A program made the position numbers and the translations under genes. From positions 164,386 through 228,385 of the forward strand of contig QEVO01000005.1 of NCBI GenBank assembly GCA_003577275.1: a DNA stretch of 64,000 nt, given 5' to 3'. The stretch comes from Pseudomonadota bacterium (lineage in GTDB: Bacteria > Pseudomonadota > Alphaproteobacteria > Sphingomonadales > Govanellaceae). Below the pieces are notes generated by a model. That model saw nothing but the letters and a program-made list of their open reading frames with translations. It searched no databases and was not told the origin of the DNA. Shown piece by piece: positions 40,991 to 52,503 of the stretch. Position 1 is the stretch's first letter. Every line of letters starts with the position of its first letter.

Positions 40991-41664
40991 GTCTTGCGAT
41001 TGGGATTTTCCGCCAGCCGCCGCAGGCCGAAGGCGGCGTACTCGATGAACTGGCGATAGCCGGCGTCGATATCCTTCGCCGACACCAACCCCTCGGAAAC
41101 CAGATCAATGCGCGGCGTTTCCGAGAAGATGAAAATGCCGCAGCCCAGCGTCAACATCATCCCCCAGTTCAGGTGAATTTCGTCGATGGTCGGCAGCGCC
41201 AGGAGAAATGCGTTGTTGAAGTGGCGCTCCACCTCGCCCATGTGACGGTGAAAAATTTCGGCGAGACTCGGCGTCAGCGTCATCCGCGCCACCAGCATCG
41301 AATAGTAGCGCCAGCCCGGATCGCCGCTGGTGTGATAGTCAAGCCACGGCCGGTACATGGCGTGCAGCACATCCTCGACGCTGGGTTGGTTGCGGGTGCG
41401 CGTCAGCACATCCGCCAGCGCCTTCAACCGCGCCTCGTTCATCGCCGCCACCCGCCGCGCGATCACCGCTTCCACCAGGCTTTCCTTGTTGCCGAAATGA
41501 TAGGTGATGGAGGCGGCATCGACCTTGGCGTCGATCGCCACCTGGCGCAGGGACACGGCGTTTACCCCTTCGATGGCGAACAGCCGTTCGGCCGATTCGA
41601 GAATCGCCACATCTGCTTTTTTCGCCGAGGGCTTCCTAGCCGTCGATTTGCGCCGTTGCCGCAT
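40987..41664 (-). CDS. TetR-family transcriptional regulator
   Basis: A 225-residue regulator with the N-terminal HTH (AILESAERLFAIEGVNAVSLRQVAIDAKVDAASITYHFGNKESLVEAVI). The C-terminal ligand-binding domain looks like the group with YRPWLDYHTSGDPGWRYYSMLVARM. It diverges from the TonB receptor/FAH/ligase/hydrolase cluster across a 195-base gap with a palindrome, so it probably represses that cluster until a pathway compound binds. Confidence 0.9.
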   Translation of the reverse strand: MRQRRKSTARKPSAKKADVAILESAERLFAIEGVNAVSLRQVAIDAKVDAASITYHFGNKESLVEAVIARRVAAMNEARLKALADVLTRTRNQPSVEDVLHAMYRPWLDYHTSGDPGWRYYSMLVARMTLTPSLAEIFHRHMGEVERHFNNAFLLALPTIDEIHLNWGMMLTLGCGIFIFSETPRIDLVSEGLVSAKDIDAGYRQFIEYAAFGLRRLAENPNRKT

Positions 41665-41755
41665 CCCTCACCCTTTGCGAGTCGAATTCCTGTCAGCCCG
41701 TCCTTAATCCAAAAATGCCCCAGAATCCAAGCTCCTGTCAATTCCTGTTGACAAA

Positions 41756-41777
41756 AATTTCAACATGTATTGAAATT
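41756..41777. promoter_or_regulatory. Candidate TetR operator AATTTCAA-CATGTA-TTGAAATT
   Basis: Perfect 8-bp arms (41756-41763, 41770-41777) with a 6-bp centre (itself palindromic CATG) just after a TTGACA (41748-41753). Midway between the TetR gene and the TonB receptor; binding would block the receptor promoter. Confidence 0.65.
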
Positions 41778-41859
41778 AAATCACATACTATAAAATTCAA
41801 GACTTGGGGCGGCGGTCGCCAAAGCGCCGCGAGACAATATCGCCAAGGAGGAGATCCAG

Positions 41860-44100
41860 ATGAGCAACGCTGTGCGTGCGATATCAGATGCGCTGACAAC
41901 CGGGCGGCCACCCTTTGGCCGCGTCATGCTGGGAACGGCGGCCATCGGGCTGGCGCTGGCGGCGCTGTCCACCGCAGCCGCCGCGCAAGACATGCCGGGG
42001 CTGGAGGAAGTGGTTGTCACCGCGCAAAAGCGCACCGAAAACCTGCAAACCACCCCAGTGGCGGTCACCGCGCTCAGCGGCGACATGATGGAATCGCACG
42101 GGTTGAGCAACCTGTCCGACATCGCCCGCATGACCCCCAGCCTGACCTTTGAAAAGATCGGCATCCGCAGCCCCTTCGTCTTTTTGCGCGGCGTCGGCAC
42201 CGGCGCCTTTGACATCGGCTCCGACCCGTCGGTGTCGATCTTCATCGACGATCTCTACATTCCCCGCTTCACCGGCTTGCAATTCGATCTTGCCGACATC
42301 GAGCGGGTGGAAGTGCTCAAAGGCCCGCAAGGCGCGCTGTTCGGCCGCAATACTGAGGGCGGCGCCATCAGCGTCATCACCCGCCGACCCACCGATACCT
42401 TGTCGGCGCGGGCCGTGCTGGAAGCCGGCAATAAAGACTATCTGTCGTTCCGCGGTTCGGTAAGCGGCCCCATCGCCGGCGATCGGCTGCTGGCCCGCGC
42501 CAGCGTCGCCGGCAAGCGCCGCGACGGCTGGGTTGAAAACACGCTGACCGGAGTCGATCATCTGGATGAAAAATCCTATGGCGGCCGGCTGCAACTGGAA
42601 TATCGCGGCGAGGATCTAACCGCGCTTTTTACCGCCAGCTACAGCCGCGACAAGCCCAATGCGGCAACCTTCATGAACGTCACGCCGGCGGTATTTTTGC
42701 TCTCCCCCGCCTCGCCGTTCTTCGGCCAAGTGCCGAGCACCTTCGACCCCGAGCATCAGGCCTTTGATACCGATGGCTTCCAGCGCCGCAAGGGCGTCAT
42801 CCTCTCGGCCAAGCTCGACTGGGACATGGAGTGGGCGACGCTGACCTCGGTCAGCGGCTATTTATCCCACAAGTTCAGCGAACTGCATGATCTGGACGGT
42901 ACCGAAGCCTTCGTTCTCAGCCGCTATGCCGATGAGGAGAGCGATACCTTCTCCCAGGAGCTGCGCCTGACCTCGGCCAAGGATGGCGCGCTCGATTGGA
43001 TCATCGGCGCGTTCTATTTCAAGGACGACGCCAGCCGTCTTGACCGCTGGTTCTTAGGTCCCGAAAGCTCGCTCTCCCGCATCTTCGCCGGCGGCAATAT
43101 GGTCACCATCAACGATGACGTCGATGTCGATACTGAAAGCTGGGCGTTGTTCGGCCAGATCGGCTATGACATCACCGAGGAGTTCCGCGTCACTATTGGC
43201 GGGCGCTATAGCGAGGATAAAAAAGAATCATCGCGCACCACTAGCCGCACCCATCCCACGCCGCTGTTGTTTGTTCCCTACACTGTCAGTCCCGAGGCGA
43301 AATGGAACTCCTTTGATCCCCAGGTCTCGCTGCAATACAGTCCGACCGAAGATGTGATGATTTATGTTTCCTACAGCGAGGGATTCAAAAGCGGCGGCTT
43401 CCAGCCGGCGGTGGCGGCCAATCCCAGCATCGGCAATTCGGTGTTCGATCCCGAAACCGTGCAATCCTACGAAGCCGGCCTGAAATCCATGTTCTTCGAC
43501 AATCGCGTGCGGCTGAACCTGGCGGCGTTCCATGTCAAGTACAAGGATCTGCAATTCCTGTCGGCAAACGGCGTTCTGCCCAACGGCGCGCCTCTGGTGG
43601 TCACCACCAACGCCGCCGATTCCCATACCGACGGCTTTGAGGTGGAAATTCAGGCCGCCGTCACCGAGAATTTCATGATCGCCGCCGGCTATTCCTATCT
43701 CCATGCCGTTTTCGACGAGTATGTCGATGGCTCTGGCGTCAGTCAGGAAGGCAACCAGATCATCCGTACGCCTAAGCATCAGGGGCACGCCACCGCCACC
43801 TATACCGTGCCTTTGCGCTCGGGCAGGATCAACCTTACCGGCGATATCAGCGCCCGCTCCCGCGTCTACTTCGATCCCAACAACGTCAAGGCGGTATCGC
43901 AGGAAGGCTTTGCGCTGCTTGGCGCGCGGGTGGAATATGAAAGCGAGGGCGGCGATTGGAAAGTGGCGCTGTGGGGCCGCAATCTTGGCAACAAGGACTA
44001 CTGCTCCAACTCCATCATCTTCGCCAATTCGACCGTCGGCGCCTGCACCATCGGCGAGTTGCGCTCTTACGGCCTGAGCTTATCATATGCGCTGAACTAG
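41860..44100 (+). CDS. TonB-dependent receptor of a catabolic cluster
   Basis: A 746-residue receptor with strong AAGGAGGAG ribosome-binding site. Signal/anchor region to about residue 45 (ALAALSTAAAAQD), TonB box EEVVVTAQKR at residues 49-58, plug (TPVAVTALSGDMMESHGLSNLSDIARMTPSL; VFLRGVGTGAFDIGSDPSVSIFIDDLY; EVLKGPQGALFGRNTEGGAISVITRRP), barrel, and C-terminal YGLSLSYALN. The EEVVVTAxKR type is abundant in sphingomonads and related groups for organic substrates. Co-located with FAH hydrolase and acyl-CoA ligase, so an aromatic or terpenoid-like organic substrate is inferred. Confidence 0.9.
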   Translation: MSNAVRAISDALTTGRPPFGRVMLGTAAIGLALAALSTAAAAQDMPGLEEVVVTAQKRTENLQTTPVAVTALSGDMMESHGLSNLSDIARMTPSLTFEKIGIRSPFVFLRGVGTGAFDIGSDPSVSIFIDDLYIPRFTGLQFDLADIERVEVLKGPQGALFGRNTEGGAISVITRRPTDTLSARAVLEAGNKDYLSFRGSVSGPIAGDRLLARASVAGKRRDGWVENTLTGVDHLDEKSYGGRLQLEYRGEDLTALFTASYSRDKPNAATFMNVTPAVFLLSPASPFFGQVPSTFDPEHQAFDTDGFQRRKGVILSAKLDWDMEWATLTSVSGYLSHKFSELHDLDGTEAFVLSRYADEESDTFSQELRLTSAKDGALDWIIGAFYFKDDASRLDRWFLGPESSLSRIFAGGNMVTINDDVDVDTESWALFGQIGYDITEEFRVTIGGRYSEDKKESSRTTSRTHPTPLLFVPYTVSPEAKWNSFDPQVSLQYSPTEDVMIYVSYSEGFKSGGFQPAVAANPSIGNSVFDPETVQSYEAGLKSMFFDNRVRLNLAAFHVKYKDLQFLSANGVLPNGAPLVVTTNAADSHTDGFEVEIQAAVTENFMIAAGYSYLHAVFDEYVDGSGVSQEGNQIIRTPKHQGHATATYTVPLRSGRINLTGDISARSRVYFDPNNVKAVSQEGFALLGARVEYESEGGDWKVALWGRNLGNKDYCSNSIIFANSTVGACTIGELRSYGLSLSYALN

Positions 44101-44120
44101 AAATAGGCGGAGCTCCAAAC

Positions 44121-45122
44121 ATGCGGCTAATCACCTATACGCGAAACGGCGCAACCGGCATCGGCGCTTGGTTTGACAGAGATCGCCAGGTGCTTGACCT
44201 GAAAAAAGCGGCCATGCTCGCCGGCGATCGGGCGCTTGATGAACTTGCCGACATGCAATCCTTCATCGAGGCCGGACCGGCGCGCTGGGAGTGGGCGCGC
44301 CGGGCGCTCGCCAGCCCGGCGTCGGAAGCGGTGTTCCCGACCGCCGGCTGCCGGCTGCTGGCGCCGCTGCCGCGCCCGGCTCAGATCAGGGATTTCCTGT
44401 GCTTCGAGGAACACCTGAAAAACGCCTTCACGATGGCCATCGATCTGCGCAGCCGCATCGCCGACGACCCCGAGAAGAAACGCGCCGAATTAAAAGCTAG
44501 CGGCATGTTCGATATTCCCCAGGTGTGGTACGAGCGGCCGATTTATTATACCTGCAGCCGCTTTGCGGTTTGCGGGCCTGATACCGATGTCATCTGGCCA
44601 AGTTACTCGCGGATGATGGATTACGAGCTGGAATGCGCCGCCATCATTGGCAAGGCGGGCAGCGACATTGCCAAGGATAAGGCGCTCGACCATATTTTCG
44701 GCTATACGATATTTAATGACTTCAGCGCCCGCGATGAGCAGATGGTCGTCATGGAGGGCAAGCTTGGCCCCGGCAAGGGCAAGGACTTCGACAACGCCAA
44801 TGCCTTCGGACCGTGCATCGTCACCGCCGACGAGATCGGCGATCCTTACGCCTTGACCATGACGGCAAGGGTGAATGGCGAGCAATGGTCGCGCGGCTCC
44901 ACCGCTTCCATGTATCATAAATTCGAGGATATCATCGCCTACGTCAGCCGGTCGGAAACGCTGCATCCGGGCGAAGTCTTGTGCTCGGGCACCGTCGGCA
45001 CGGGAAGCGGCGGCGAGCAGGGCAAGTTTCTCAAGTCCGGAGATGTGATCGAATTAGAGATCGACGGTATCGGCATTTTGCGCAACCGTGTGTTCAGCGC
45101 CGATGCCCCGCGGGCGACGTGA
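44121..45122 (+). CDS. Fumarylacetoacetate hydrolase family protein
   Basis: A 333-residue protein. N-terminal lid region, then the FAH fold: IRDFLCFEEHLKNA (metal-binding Glu-Glu-His region), DYELECAAIIGK (Glu pair), GYTIFNDFSARD (Asp), and GSGGEQGKFLKSGDVIELEIDGIGILRN at the end. FAH-family enzymes cleave C-C bonds or hydrate/decarboxylate ring-fission products. The stop overlaps the next ATG. The exact reaction is unknown. Confidence 0.85.
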   Translation: MRLITYTRNGATGIGAWFDRDRQVLDLKKAAMLAGDRALDELADMQSFIEAGPARWEWARRALASPASEAVFPTAGCRLLAPLPRPAQIRDFLCFEEHLKNAFTMAIDLRSRIADDPEKKRAELKASGMFDIPQVWYERPIYYTCSRFAVCGPDTDVIWPSYSRMMDYELECAAIIGKAGSDIAKDKALDHIFGYTIFNDFSARDEQMVVMEGKLGPGKGKDFDNANAFGPCIVTADEIGDPYALTMTARVNGEQWSRGSTASMYHKFEDIIAYVSRSETLHPGEVLCSGTVGTGSGGEQGKFLKSGDVIELEIDGIGILRNRVFSADAPRAT

Positions 45123-46651
45123 TGGTGAATGTCTCTTCCTTTCTGACCCGCAGCGCCGCGCGATGGGGCGATCGTCCCGCCTTGTGCGAGGATGAAACCG
45201 TCGTCGCCACCTTCGCCGAGCTGGAGGCGCGGGCAACCGATATCGCGCATCGCCTGCGCACGGACATCGGTCTCGTTCCCGGCGACCGCGTCGCCGTGGT
45301 ATCGAAAAACTGCGCGCGCTATCTTGAACTGGTATTCGCCGCTTGGCGCGCCGAGTTGACCCTGGTTCCCATCAATGCCCGGCTGCACCCCAAGGAGATC
45401 GCCTATATCCTGGCCGACAGCGGCGCGCAGCTGTGCTTTGCCGCGACGGAAGATATCGACGCCATCGCCGCAGCGAGTCCCAAGATCGCCCTTGCCAATA
45501 TCGCCGCGCCGGCAACCCGCTGGCCGCGCGTCGGCCAAGTTGAGCCATCTCGCGGCGCGCCGAGCCCGTCCATCGCCTGGCTTTTCTACACCAGCGGCAC
45601 CACCGGACGGCCCAAGGGCGTGATGATCACCCACGACATGCTGCGCCAGGCGCTGCTCAATTACTTCGCCGATGTGGATTGGATCGCGCCCGAGGATTGC
45701 ATCATCCATTTCGCCCCCCTCTCCCACGGCAGCGGCATGTATGCGCTGCCGCACATCGCGGCGGGCGCGGCCAATGTGGTGCCGGTTCGTCATCAGTTCA
45801 CCGCCGACGGACTGGCCGCTCTGTTTGCCCGCCATCGCGGCATCTCCATGTTCATGGCGCCCACCATGGTGCGTAAGATGCTGGATATGCCGGGGCTTGC
45901 ATCGCTCCCTATCGATAGTTTGAAAACCATCATCTATGGCGGCGGCCCGATGTATGTCGCCGACATCGAGGAAGCGGTGCGCCGTTTGGGACCGCGCTTC
46001 GTGCAGATTTACGGCCAGGGCGAATGCCCGATGACCATTACCTGTCTCTCGCGCCGCGACATCGCCAACGCCCATGAGCGGCAGGATACGGCGACGCTGG
46101 GCTCGGTGGGCCGCGCTTTTACCGGCGTCGAGGTGGCGGTGGCGGATGATGCGGGCGTTTTGTTGCCGGCGGGCGAGATTGGCGAAGTGGTGGTGCGCGG
46201 GCCCGTGGTGATGCCCGGCTACTGGGCAAACCCCCAAGCCACCGCCGAGACCATCCGCCATGGTTGGCTTTACACCGGCGACATGGGAGCGCTTGATGAA
46301 CGCGGCTTTCTGACGCTGAAAGATCGCTCCAAGGATTTGATCGTCAGCGGCGGCATGAACATCTACCCCCGCGAAATTGAGGAGGTCTTGCTGCATCACG
46401 CTTCCGTCGCGGAAGCGAGCGTGGTTGGCATGCGGGATGAAAAGTGGGGAGAAAACGCGGTCGCCTTTATCGTGCCCAAGACAGGATACGTCATCAATCC
46501 GCAGGCGCTGGATGCCCACTGTCTGAACAACCTGGCGCGCTTCAAGCGGCCCAAGGAATACCGCGTGGTGGAGGCGCTGCCGAAAAACAATTACGGCAAG
46601 GTGCTAAAGCGCGAGCTGCGCCAGTGGTTGACGCGCGGCGATACCGCCTGA
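45122..46651 (+). CDS. Acyl-CoA synthetase / AMP-dependent ligase
   Basis: A 509-residue adenylating enzyme. FYTSGTTGRPKGVMITH (residues of about 155-171) is the P-loop; IYGQGECPMT the second motif; GWLYTGDMGALDERGFLTLKDRSKDLIVSGGMNIYPREIEEVL the hinge/A8; PKNNYGKVLKREL contains the catalytic Lys. It would activate a carboxylic acid to its CoA thioester. Coupled by TGATG to the FAH gene. Confidence 0.9.
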   Translation: MVNVSSFLTRSAARWGDRPALCEDETVVATFAELEARATDIAHRLRTDIGLVPGDRVAVVSKNCARYLELVFAAWRAELTLVPINARLHPKEIAYILADSGAQLCFAATEDIDAIAAASPKIALANIAAPATRWPRVGQVEPSRGAPSPSIAWLFYTSGTTGRPKGVMITHDMLRQALLNYFADVDWIAPEDCIIHFAPLSHGSGMYALPHIAAGAANVVPVRHQFTADGLAALFARHRGISMFMAPTMVRKMLDMPGLASLPIDSLKTIIYGGGPMYVADIEEAVRRLGPRFVQIYGQGECPMTITCLSRRDIANAHERQDTATLGSVGRAFTGVEVAVADDAGVLLPAGEIGEVVVRGPVVMPGYWANPQATAETIRHGWLYTGDMGALDERGFLTLKDRSKDLIVSGGMNIYPREIEEVLLHHASVAEASVVGMRDEKWGENAVAFIVPKTGYVINPQALDAHCLNNLARFKRPKEYRVVEALPKNNYGKVLKRELRQWLTRGDTA

Positions 46652-46686
46652 GTTTTACAAAAATGTTTTCTTAAGGAGAACCGGTC

Positions 46687-47670
46687 ATGGCGAAATGGCA
46701 ATATACCAAGGGACTGCACGATATCGGCAATGGCATTTATGCCTATCTCTTGCCGACCGGCTCCTGGGGCTGGAGCAACGCCGGGCTCATCATCGACGGC
46801 GATCAATCCATGCTGGTGGATACGCTGTTCGACGAAGTGCTCACCGGCGAGATGCTCCGCACGATGAAGAACACCACCGGCATCGGCGGCGCCGAAGTCA
46901 CCACGCTGATCAACACCCACGCCAACGGCGACCACACCTTCGGCAACCGCTTGGTGGAGCGGGCCGAGATCATCGCTTCCAAGGCCGGCGCCGAGGAAAT
47001 GACCGAGCTGCCGCCCGAAGCCGTCGCCCAGTTGATGCGCAATGCGCCGAACATGGGCGAAACCGGCAAATTCCTCATGGAAATCTTTTCGCCGTTCCAC
47101 TTCGATGGCATCCACCTTCGCATGCCGACCCGCACCTTCTCCGGCGCGCTTGACCTCAAAGTGGGCGACAAGGACGTCCGCCTGATCGAAGTGGGACCGG
47201 CGCACACCAAGGGCGACACGTTGGTTCATGTGCCCGCCGATCGCGTGATTTATACCGGCGATATTCTGTTCATCGGCGGCACCCCCATCATCTGGGCGGG
47301 GCCGGTGAAGAACTGGCTTAAGGCCTGCGACCTCATGCTTGGCCTTGACGTTGATGTGGTGGTGCCGGGCCATGGGCCGATCACCGACAAGGCGGGCGTG
47401 CGCCAGGTGCGCGATTACCTGGCCTATGTGGACCAGGAAGCGCGCAAGCGCTTTGACGCCGGCATGCCGTTCGAGGAAGCAGCCCAAGACATCGCGCTTA
47501 AAGAGTTCGGCAAATGGAGCGACGCTGAGCGCATCGTCGTCAACGTCTATTCGCTCTATAAGGAATACCGGGGCGTTACCGAGCACCCCGATATGATGCA
47601 GCTATTCACCAAAATGGCCGAGTACCGTAAACGCCAACAGCATCACCATGGTTGCGCTTGTCACTCCTAA
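46687..47670 (+). CDS. Metallo-beta-lactamase-fold hydrolase with HxNxDH motif
   Basis: A 327-residue MBL-fold enzyme. The metal motif reads THANGDHTFGN, i.e. His-x-Asn-x-Asp-His in place of HxHxDH, which occurs in a known subgroup of hydrolases (TH.N.DH..GN). Other ligands: H in GPAHTKGDT, Asp in IYTGDILF, His in VVPGHGPI. A His/Cys-rich tail (QQHHHGCACHS) ends the protein. AAGGAG lies seven bases upstream. Probably hydrolyses a thioester or lactone of the cluster's pathway; inference. Confidence 0.85.
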   Translation: MAKWQYTKGLHDIGNGIYAYLLPTGSWGWSNAGLIIDGDQSMLVDTLFDEVLTGEMLRTMKNTTGIGGAEVTTLINTHANGDHTFGNRLVERAEIIASKAGAEEMTELPPEAVAQLMRNAPNMGETGKFLMEIFSPFHFDGIHLRMPTRTFSGALDLKVGDKDVRLIEVGPAHTKGDTLVHVPADRVIYTGDILFIGGTPIIWAGPVKNWLKACDLMLGLDVDVVVPGHGPITDKAGVRQVRDYLAYVDQEARKRFDAGMPFEEAAQDIALKEFGKWSDAERIVVNVYSLYKEYRGVTEHPDMMQLFTKMAEYRKRQQHHHGCACHS

Positions 47671-47672
47671 AG

Positions 47673-47703
47673 AAAAGGGGCGCTTCATGTAAGCGCCCCT
47701 TTT
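47673..47703. terminator. Bidirectional intrinsic terminator
   Basis: AAAAGGGGCGCTT (47673-47685) pairs perfectly with AAGCGCCCCTTTT (47691-47703) across a 5-base loop; A- and T-runs on the two sides serve the converging MBL and DUF1476 genes. Confidence 0.9.
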
Positions 47704-47727
47704 CGCCGTTCCCTTGTTTTTTACGCG

Positions 47728-48054
47728 TTACTTGGTCTCGGACATAATCTGTTGCCGGGCGACGTCCATCTGATGGGTCATCTCACGCCGGATCTGGTGG
47801 TCGGAGAGGGCGACGCCCTTGGCGTCGAAATCCCGGCGGATTTTGCGAAACACGTCCTCGTCCCCAGCCTCCTCGAATTCGGCCTTGACCACCTCCAGGG
47901 CGTAGGCGTCGGCATCGGCGCCGGCAAGTCCCAGGTGGCCGGCCGCCCACAGGCCCAACAGCTTGTTGCGCCGGGCCTGCGCCTTGAACTGAAGCTCCTG
48001 GTCGTGCGCGAACTTGGATTCAAAGCTTTTTTCGCGGTCCTTGAACTGCGTCAT
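47728..48054 (-). CDS. ATPase inhibitor subunit zeta (DUF1476)
   Basis: A 108-residue helical protein. MTQFKDREKSFESKFAHDQELQFKAQARRNKLLGLWAAGHLG is the DUF1476 signature, known as the zeta inhibitor subunit of alphaproteobacterial F1Fo-ATP synthase; the N-terminal segment enters F1 and blocks ATP hydrolysis. The rest forms a four-helix bundle (DADAYALEVVKAEFEEAGDEDVFRKI). It diverges from purC, an arrangement frequent in the class. Confidence 0.93.
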   Translation of the reverse strand: MTQFKDREKSFESKFAHDQELQFKAQARRNKLLGLWAAGHLGLAGADADAYALEVVKAEFEEAGDEDVFRKIRRDFDAKGVALSDHQIRREMTHQMDVARQQIMSETK

Positions 48055-48231
48055 CCCCTAACTCCGGTCAAATACTCTTAACGACCTTCCTAGCCGCTTG
48101 AGGGTGGTAAATCAATAGCTTCCGCCCCCTTTCACGATCGTTGTATTGCCGCCCCAATTCGGCTATGGTCCCGCCGCATCAAACGCGCCTTAAAATCTTA
48201 AACTTCAGCAGGAACGATGAGGGTACTTCAC

Positions 48232-48978
48232 ATGTCCCGCCGCCGTCAGGTCTACGAAGGCAAGGCGAAAATCCTCTTTGAGGGGCCGGAGCCCGGCACC
48301 CTGGTCCAGTACTTCAAGGACGACGCCACCGCTTTTAATGCCCAGAAAAAGGGCACCATCGTCGGCAAGGGGGTCATCAACAACCGCATTTCCGAGCACA
48401 TCATGACGCTTTTGGGCGATCTTGGGGTGCCGACCCACTTCATTAAGCGCTTGAACATGCGCGAGCAATTGATCAAGCAAGTGGAAATCATGCCGGTCGA
48501 GGTGATCGTGCGCAACATCGCCGCCGGCTCGTTCTCCAAGCGTTTGGGCGTCGAGGAAGGCACCCGCCTGCCCCGCACCATCGTCGAATTATGCTATAAA
48601 TCCGACCAACTGGGCGACCCTCTGGTGGGCGAGGACGTGGTCACCGCCATGGGCTGGATGAGCCCCCGCGACCTGGACGATGTGATGGCCCTCACCCTTC
48701 GCATCAACGACATCATGACCGGCCTTTTTGCCGGCATCGGCGTGCGATTGGTGGACTTCAAGCTGGAGTTCGGCCGCTTTTACCCCAATGAGGACGAGGT
48801 GCAGATCATCCTCGCCGACGAAATCAGCCCCGATAATTGCCGGCTGTGGGACGCCAAGACCAACGAAAAGCTGGACAAGGACCGCTTCCGCCGCGATCTC
48901 GGCGGCGTGGCCGAGGCTTATCAGGAAATCGCCCGGCGTTTGGGCATCCGCATCGACCCGCAGCAGGTCGAAGCCTAA
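48232..48978 (+). CDS. purC: Phosphoribosylaminoimidazole-succinocarboxamide synthase
   Basis: A 248-residue SAICAR synthetase starting [22 protein letters not shown], with [15 protein letters not shown] (phosphate loop), [24 protein letters not shown], and FKLEFGR. The ATG at 48232 has GAGGG eight bases ahead; the earlier in-frame ATG at 48217 is less well placed. It converts CAIR + Asp + ATP to SAICAR. Heads the purC-purS-purQ-purL run. Confidence 0.97.
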   Translation: MSRRRQVYEGKAKILFEGPEPGTLVQYFKDDATAFNAQKKGTIVGKGVINNRISEHIMTLLGDLGVPTHFIKRLNMREQLIKQVEIMPVEVIVRNIAAGSFSKRLGVEEGTRLPRTIVELCYKSDQLGDPLVGEDVVTAMGWMSPRDLDDVMALTLRINDIMTGLFAGIGVRLVDFKLEFGRFYPNEDEVQIILADEISPDNCRLWDAKTNEKLDKDRFRRDLGGVAEAYQEIARRLGIRIDPQQVEA

Positions 48979-49026
48979 GGGCAGCCGGAGTGGAAAATGG
49001 GTTTGGCTACTGACTTAATCTTGTAC

Positions 49027-49098
49027 CGTCATCCCCGCGAAAGCGGGGATCCAGGCATTTGATTTTACAATGGATTCCCACTTTCGTGGGAATGACTG
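49027..49098. repeat. Palindromic repeat pair, CGTCATTCCCGCGAAAG type
   Basis: CGTCATCCCCGCGAAAGCGG at 49027 and CCACTTTCGTGGGAATGACTG near 49079-49098 are opposed copies of the same palindrome. Lies between purC and purS; may fold in the mRNA. Confidence 0.8.
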
Positions 49099-49164
49099 CA
49101 TAGGCTTAGCTATGACAATTTCGCATCCATTTAAGCTGTCTTGAACTCAAGAAGGAAATATCCC

Positions 49165-49407
49165 GTGAAGGCTCGGGTTCATGTAACCTTAAAGAACGGC
49201 GTTCTCGATCCCCAGGGCAAGGCCATTCAGCATGCCCTCACCGCCCTGGGTTTTGCCGGAGTCGAGGATGTCCGCCAAGGCAAGTTCATCGAGCTGGAGC
49301 TCGTCGAGGCCGACGAGGCCAAGGCCCGCGCCGCGGTGGAGGAGATGTGCAAGAAGCTCCTCGCCAACACGGTGATCGAGAATTACGCCATCGACCTGGT
49401 GAGGTAG
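49165..49407 (+). CDS. purS: FGAM synthase subunit PurS
   Basis: An 80-residue protein, [31 protein letters not shown], then [13 protein letters not shown], the PurS pattern. GTG at 49165 is chosen because AAGGA stands eight bases upstream and the family starts at this residue. It bridges PurL and PurQ in the FGAM synthase complex. Confidence 0.96.
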   Translation: MKARVHVTLKNGVLDPQGKAIQHALTALGFAGVEDVRQGKFIELELVEADEAKARAAVEEMCKKLLANTVIENYAIDLVR

Positions 49408-49414
49408 CCTCCCC

Positions 49415-50104
49415 ATGCGCAGCGCCGTCGTCGTCTTTCCCGCCTCCAACTGTGACCGCGACATGATGGTGGCCTTGGAGAAAATCACCGGCCGGCCGCC
49501 CCTCAAGGTCTGGCACGGCGACGCCAGCTTTCCCGAGGTGGACCTGATTGCGCTGCCCGGCGGCTTTTCCTTCGGCGACTACTTGCGGGCCGGGGCCATG
49601 GCTGCCCGTTCGCCGGTGATGCGAGAAGTGATCGAGCGGGCCAAGAAGGGCGTGGCCGTTATGGGCATCTGCAACGGCTTCCAGGTGCTGACCGAGGCGG
49701 GGCTGCTGCCCGGCGCGCTGATGCGCAACGCCGCCCTGAAATTCGTCTGCCGGGACGTCCATCTGAAGGTCGAGGGGTCGCAAAGCGCCTTTACCAACCG
49801 CTATGCCCAGGGCCAGGTGATCCGCATCCCCATCGCCCACCACGACGGCAACTATTTCGCCGATGCCGACACTCTGGACCGGCTGGAAAACGAGGGCCGG
49901 GTCGTCTTCCGCTATTGCGACGAGGCCGGCAACGCCACGGCCGAGGCCAACCCCAACGGCTCGCAGCGCAACATCGCCGGCATCCTCAACGAACGCGGCA
50001 ACGTGCTCGGGCTGATGCCGCATCCCGAGCGCCTGATCGAGCCCACGCTCGGCGGCGCCGACGGCCGCATGTTCTTTGAAAGTCTGATGGAGGCGTTACA
50101 CTAA
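49415..50104 (+). CDS. purQ: FGAM synthase glutaminase subunit PurQ
   Basis: A 229-residue class I glutamine amidotransferase: [17 protein letters not shown] start, [19 protein letters not shown], nucleophile Cys in [19 protein letters not shown], and the catalytic His-Glu in [10 protein letters not shown]. It delivers ammonia to PurL. Starts eight bases after purS. Confidence 0.97.
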   Translation: MRSAVVVFPASNCDRDMMVALEKITGRPPLKVWHGDASFPEVDLIALPGGFSFGDYLRAGAMAARSPVMREVIERAKKGVAVMGICNGFQVLTEAGLLPGALMRNAALKFVCRDVHLKVEGSQSAFTNRYAQGQVIRIPIAHHDGNYFADADTLDRLENEGRVVFRYCDEAGNATAEANPNGSQRNIAGILNERGNVLGLMPHPERLIEPTLGGADGRMFFESLMEALH

Positions 50105-50122
50105 TGGCCCTCCGTCCACCTT

Positions 50123-50248
50123 CGTCATTCCCGCGAAAGCGGGAATCCATTTCCATCACCATAACCCATCCAGTCCATGGATTCCCGATCGCGCTGCAGT
50201 TATTAATTTGCGCGCTACACGCGCAGGCGCAGCTTGTCGGGAATGACG
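50123..50248. repeat. MITE-like element with CGTCATTCCCG inverted ends
   Basis: CGTCATTCCCG at 50123-50133 and its complement at 50238-50248 bound a 126-bp unit holding further inverted segments (GCGAAAGCGGGAATCC; GGATTCCCGATCGCGC). It separates purQ from purL without a gene of its own. Confidence 0.75.
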
Positions 50249-50258
50249 GATAAAGTTG

Positions 50259-52463
<2,205 letters not shown>

Positions 52464-52503
52464 TATCGCCCAACGCTTTAGTACAGTAATGGAGTGCGTC
52501 ACC

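Noticed and set aside
39900..47600. Long antisense ORFs opposite purB, the TonB receptor and the ligase
   Set aside because: They are typical shadow frames in GC-rich DNA and have no family features, while the sense frames are clear enzymes.
49027..50248. CRISPR array from the repeated CGTCATTCCCGCGAAAG units
   Set aside because: Units are palindromic, irregularly spaced, in opposite directions and without unique spacers or cas genes.
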